From NCBI GenBank assembly GCA_963210315.1, contig OY723240.1, forward strand, positions 1,860,001 through 1,924,000: a stretch of DNA of 64,000 nt, in the 5' to 3' direction. Every line of letters starts with the position of its first letter. The first letter of the stretch is position 1. Under the pieces are notes generated by a model that was not told the origin of the DNA, made no database searches, and saw only the letters and a list, made by a program, of their open reading frames with translations. Shown here piece after piece: positions 63,112-64,000 of this stretch. The translations under genes were made by a program, and so were the position numbers. The DNA comes from Rhynchopus euleeides. Its lineage: Eukaryota > Euglenozoa > Diplonemea > Diplonemida > Diplonemidae.

Positions 63112-64000
63112 ATGAGAGGGGCGTTAGCGGCAGTCACTGTTCTGTGCGCTGTGGGTGCACACGGACAATACGACTCTGACCTTTCTTGGTGCGCCTCCTT
63201 CACGCCGCAGGTGGCACCTGCATCTGCAGGCAGCGCCGCGTGTGGTGGGTCGTCGCCGGACTCATGCAAGTCGGCGCTGTTGGACTGGCAGGTGGCCAGT
63301 GTGTTGGCACAGCACAACCTGTACCGTGAGAAGCACGGGGCCTGCCCAATGACGTACAACAACGACATCGCAGCTTACACCCTGGGCAGTGCTGGGTTTG
63401 CCGCAACCTGCAACACGGGCTCTCTGACGCGCAACAGCGGGAGCGGCTATGGCGAGAACATTGCGATGGTTGGGAAGTGGGGTATCGACGCCGCAACGTG
63501 GGACCCTGCCGAGGGTGTGAAGAACTGGTACTGCGGGGAGGAGGGTTGCTACGACTACAACAATGGTGGCTTCAGCGGCAACACAGGGCACATGACGCAG
63601 GTGGTGTGGAAGAAGTCGCTTGAGATCGGGTGTGCTGTGTGCCACAGGAGGTCGAGCTATGTAGCCGTGTATGTGATGTGCAACTACAAGGAAGCGGGTA
63701 ACTATCAGAACCAATTTGACGAGAACGTCTTGCGACCGTTGACGGCGCTATCTGGCTGTGCCGGTATGTCGCCTGCACCTCTGACCCCTGCGCCGCCTAC
63801 ATCTGCGCCTGGAACCTCCGAGCCTCCAACGACCGCTCCTGCGACACCCGGGCCTCTGACACCCGCTCCTCTGACACCTGCACCCCCGACATCTGCACCT
63901 CCAACGCCTGCACCTCCAACACCAAAACCGCCAACGCCGGCACCTGTGACAGCTGCACCTCCAACGTCTGCGCCTCTGACCCCAGCACCTCCTACACAGA
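63112..64000 (+). CDS. Secreted CAP-WD40 protein, copy C (partial, off right edge)
   Basis: 296 codons visible from ATG 63112, no stop. Same signal peptide and CAP domain (GENIAM, HMTQVVWKKSLEIGCA, VMCNYKEAGNYQNQFDEN) and the start of a Thr/Pro linker (TPAPPTSAP, TPKPPTPAP). Differences from B include Cys20 to Tyr just after the signal peptide, and changes after the second CAP motif (EAGNYQNQFDENVLRPLTAL), so it is diverging. The WD40 part lies outside the window. Confidence 0.9.
   Translation, partial: MRGALAAVTVLCAVGAHGQYDSDLSWCASFTPQVAPASAGSAACGGSSPDSCKSALLDWQVASVLAQHNLYREKHGACPMTYNNDIAAYTLGSAGFAATCNTGSLTRNSGSGYGENIAMVGKWGIDAATWDPAEGVKNWYCGEEGCYDYNNGGFSGNTGHMTQVVWKKSLEIGCAVCHRRSSYVAVYVMCNYKEAGNYQNQFDENVLRPLTALSGCAGMSPAPLTPAPPTSAPGTSEPPTTAPATPGPLTPAPLTPAPPTSAPPTPAPPTPKPPTPAPVTAAPPTSAPLTPAPPTQ

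Larger units (their letters stand above)
55150..64000 (+). repeat. Tandem array of three CAP-WD40 gene units
   Basis: ATGs at 55200, 59400 and 63112 (spacing 4200 and 3712). Homology runs through genes and much of the intergenic DNA (for example 58840-59350 against 62560-63060, and 57460-57670 against 61803-62010), showing segmental tandem duplication with later insertions. The array continues past the right edge. Confidence 0.9.

Noticed and set aside
1..64000. tRNA genes
   Set aside because: I looked for cloverleaf B-box-like GGTTCGAATCC patterns on both strands and found none convincing; a covariance-model scan would be decisive.

Overview
The window looks like nuclear DNA of a repeat-rich unicellular eukaryote. 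Reasons: two non-LTR (LINE) retrotransposon families, nested TA-flanked miniature transposons, a hAT transposase, long intergenic deserts of G/C runs and AT-rich palindromes, multidomain genes with plausible GT/AG splice signals, and no operons, ribosome binding sites or prokaryotic gene spacing. A GC-rich microalgal or alveolate genome is my guess, but the sequence alone does not fix the lineage.

Layout. (1) 1-12.4 kb, minus strand: two LINE ORF2 copies head to tail, each coding for OTU cysteine protease, AP-type endonuclease, reverse transcriptase (RT) and, in the complete copy, RNase H. The complete copy has a coiled-coil ORF1 ending in one amber codon in the same frame as ORF2. The other copy is open over the whole visible 4.8 kb and leaves the window on the left. 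(2) 12.4-16.0 kb: no gene. (3) 16.0-23.3 kb, plus strand: a second LINE family with two identical 620-bp 5' units, an RNA-binding-like ORF1, an in-frame TGA, a canonical 2A ribosome-skipping peptide, then endonuclease-RT-RNase H. (4) 23.3-28.8 kb: AT-rich repeats and a gene with two OTU-like domains each followed by a Cys-rich module, on a 2.8-kb insert with a 28-bp target duplication and an A tract. (5) 28.8-35.7 kb: repeats, a 621-bp palindrome, a terminal-inverted-repeat (TIR) element and two small ORFs up to a 200-N gap. (6) 36.3-39.4 kb: a large gene with a ubiquitin-like segment and a WD-like propeller. (7) 39.4-52.8 kb: mostly non-genic, with nested miniature transposons, a long-TIR foldback element and a compound hairpin repeat. 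(8) 52.8-64 kb: a hAT transposase fragment, then three tandem copies of a secreted CAP-(Thr/Pro)n-WD40 gene; the first has a C-terminal frameshift and a transposon just upstream, the third leaves the right edge.

Most coding capacity belongs to transposable elements. The host-like genes are the CAP-WD40 family, the ubiquitin-like/propeller gene and possibly the OTU gene. The most interesting signals are the in-frame stop between ORF1 and ORF2 in both LINE families (followed by 2A in one, and by an LRGG motif and OTU protease in the other), the retro-inserted double-OTU gene, and the secreted CAP-WD40 array.
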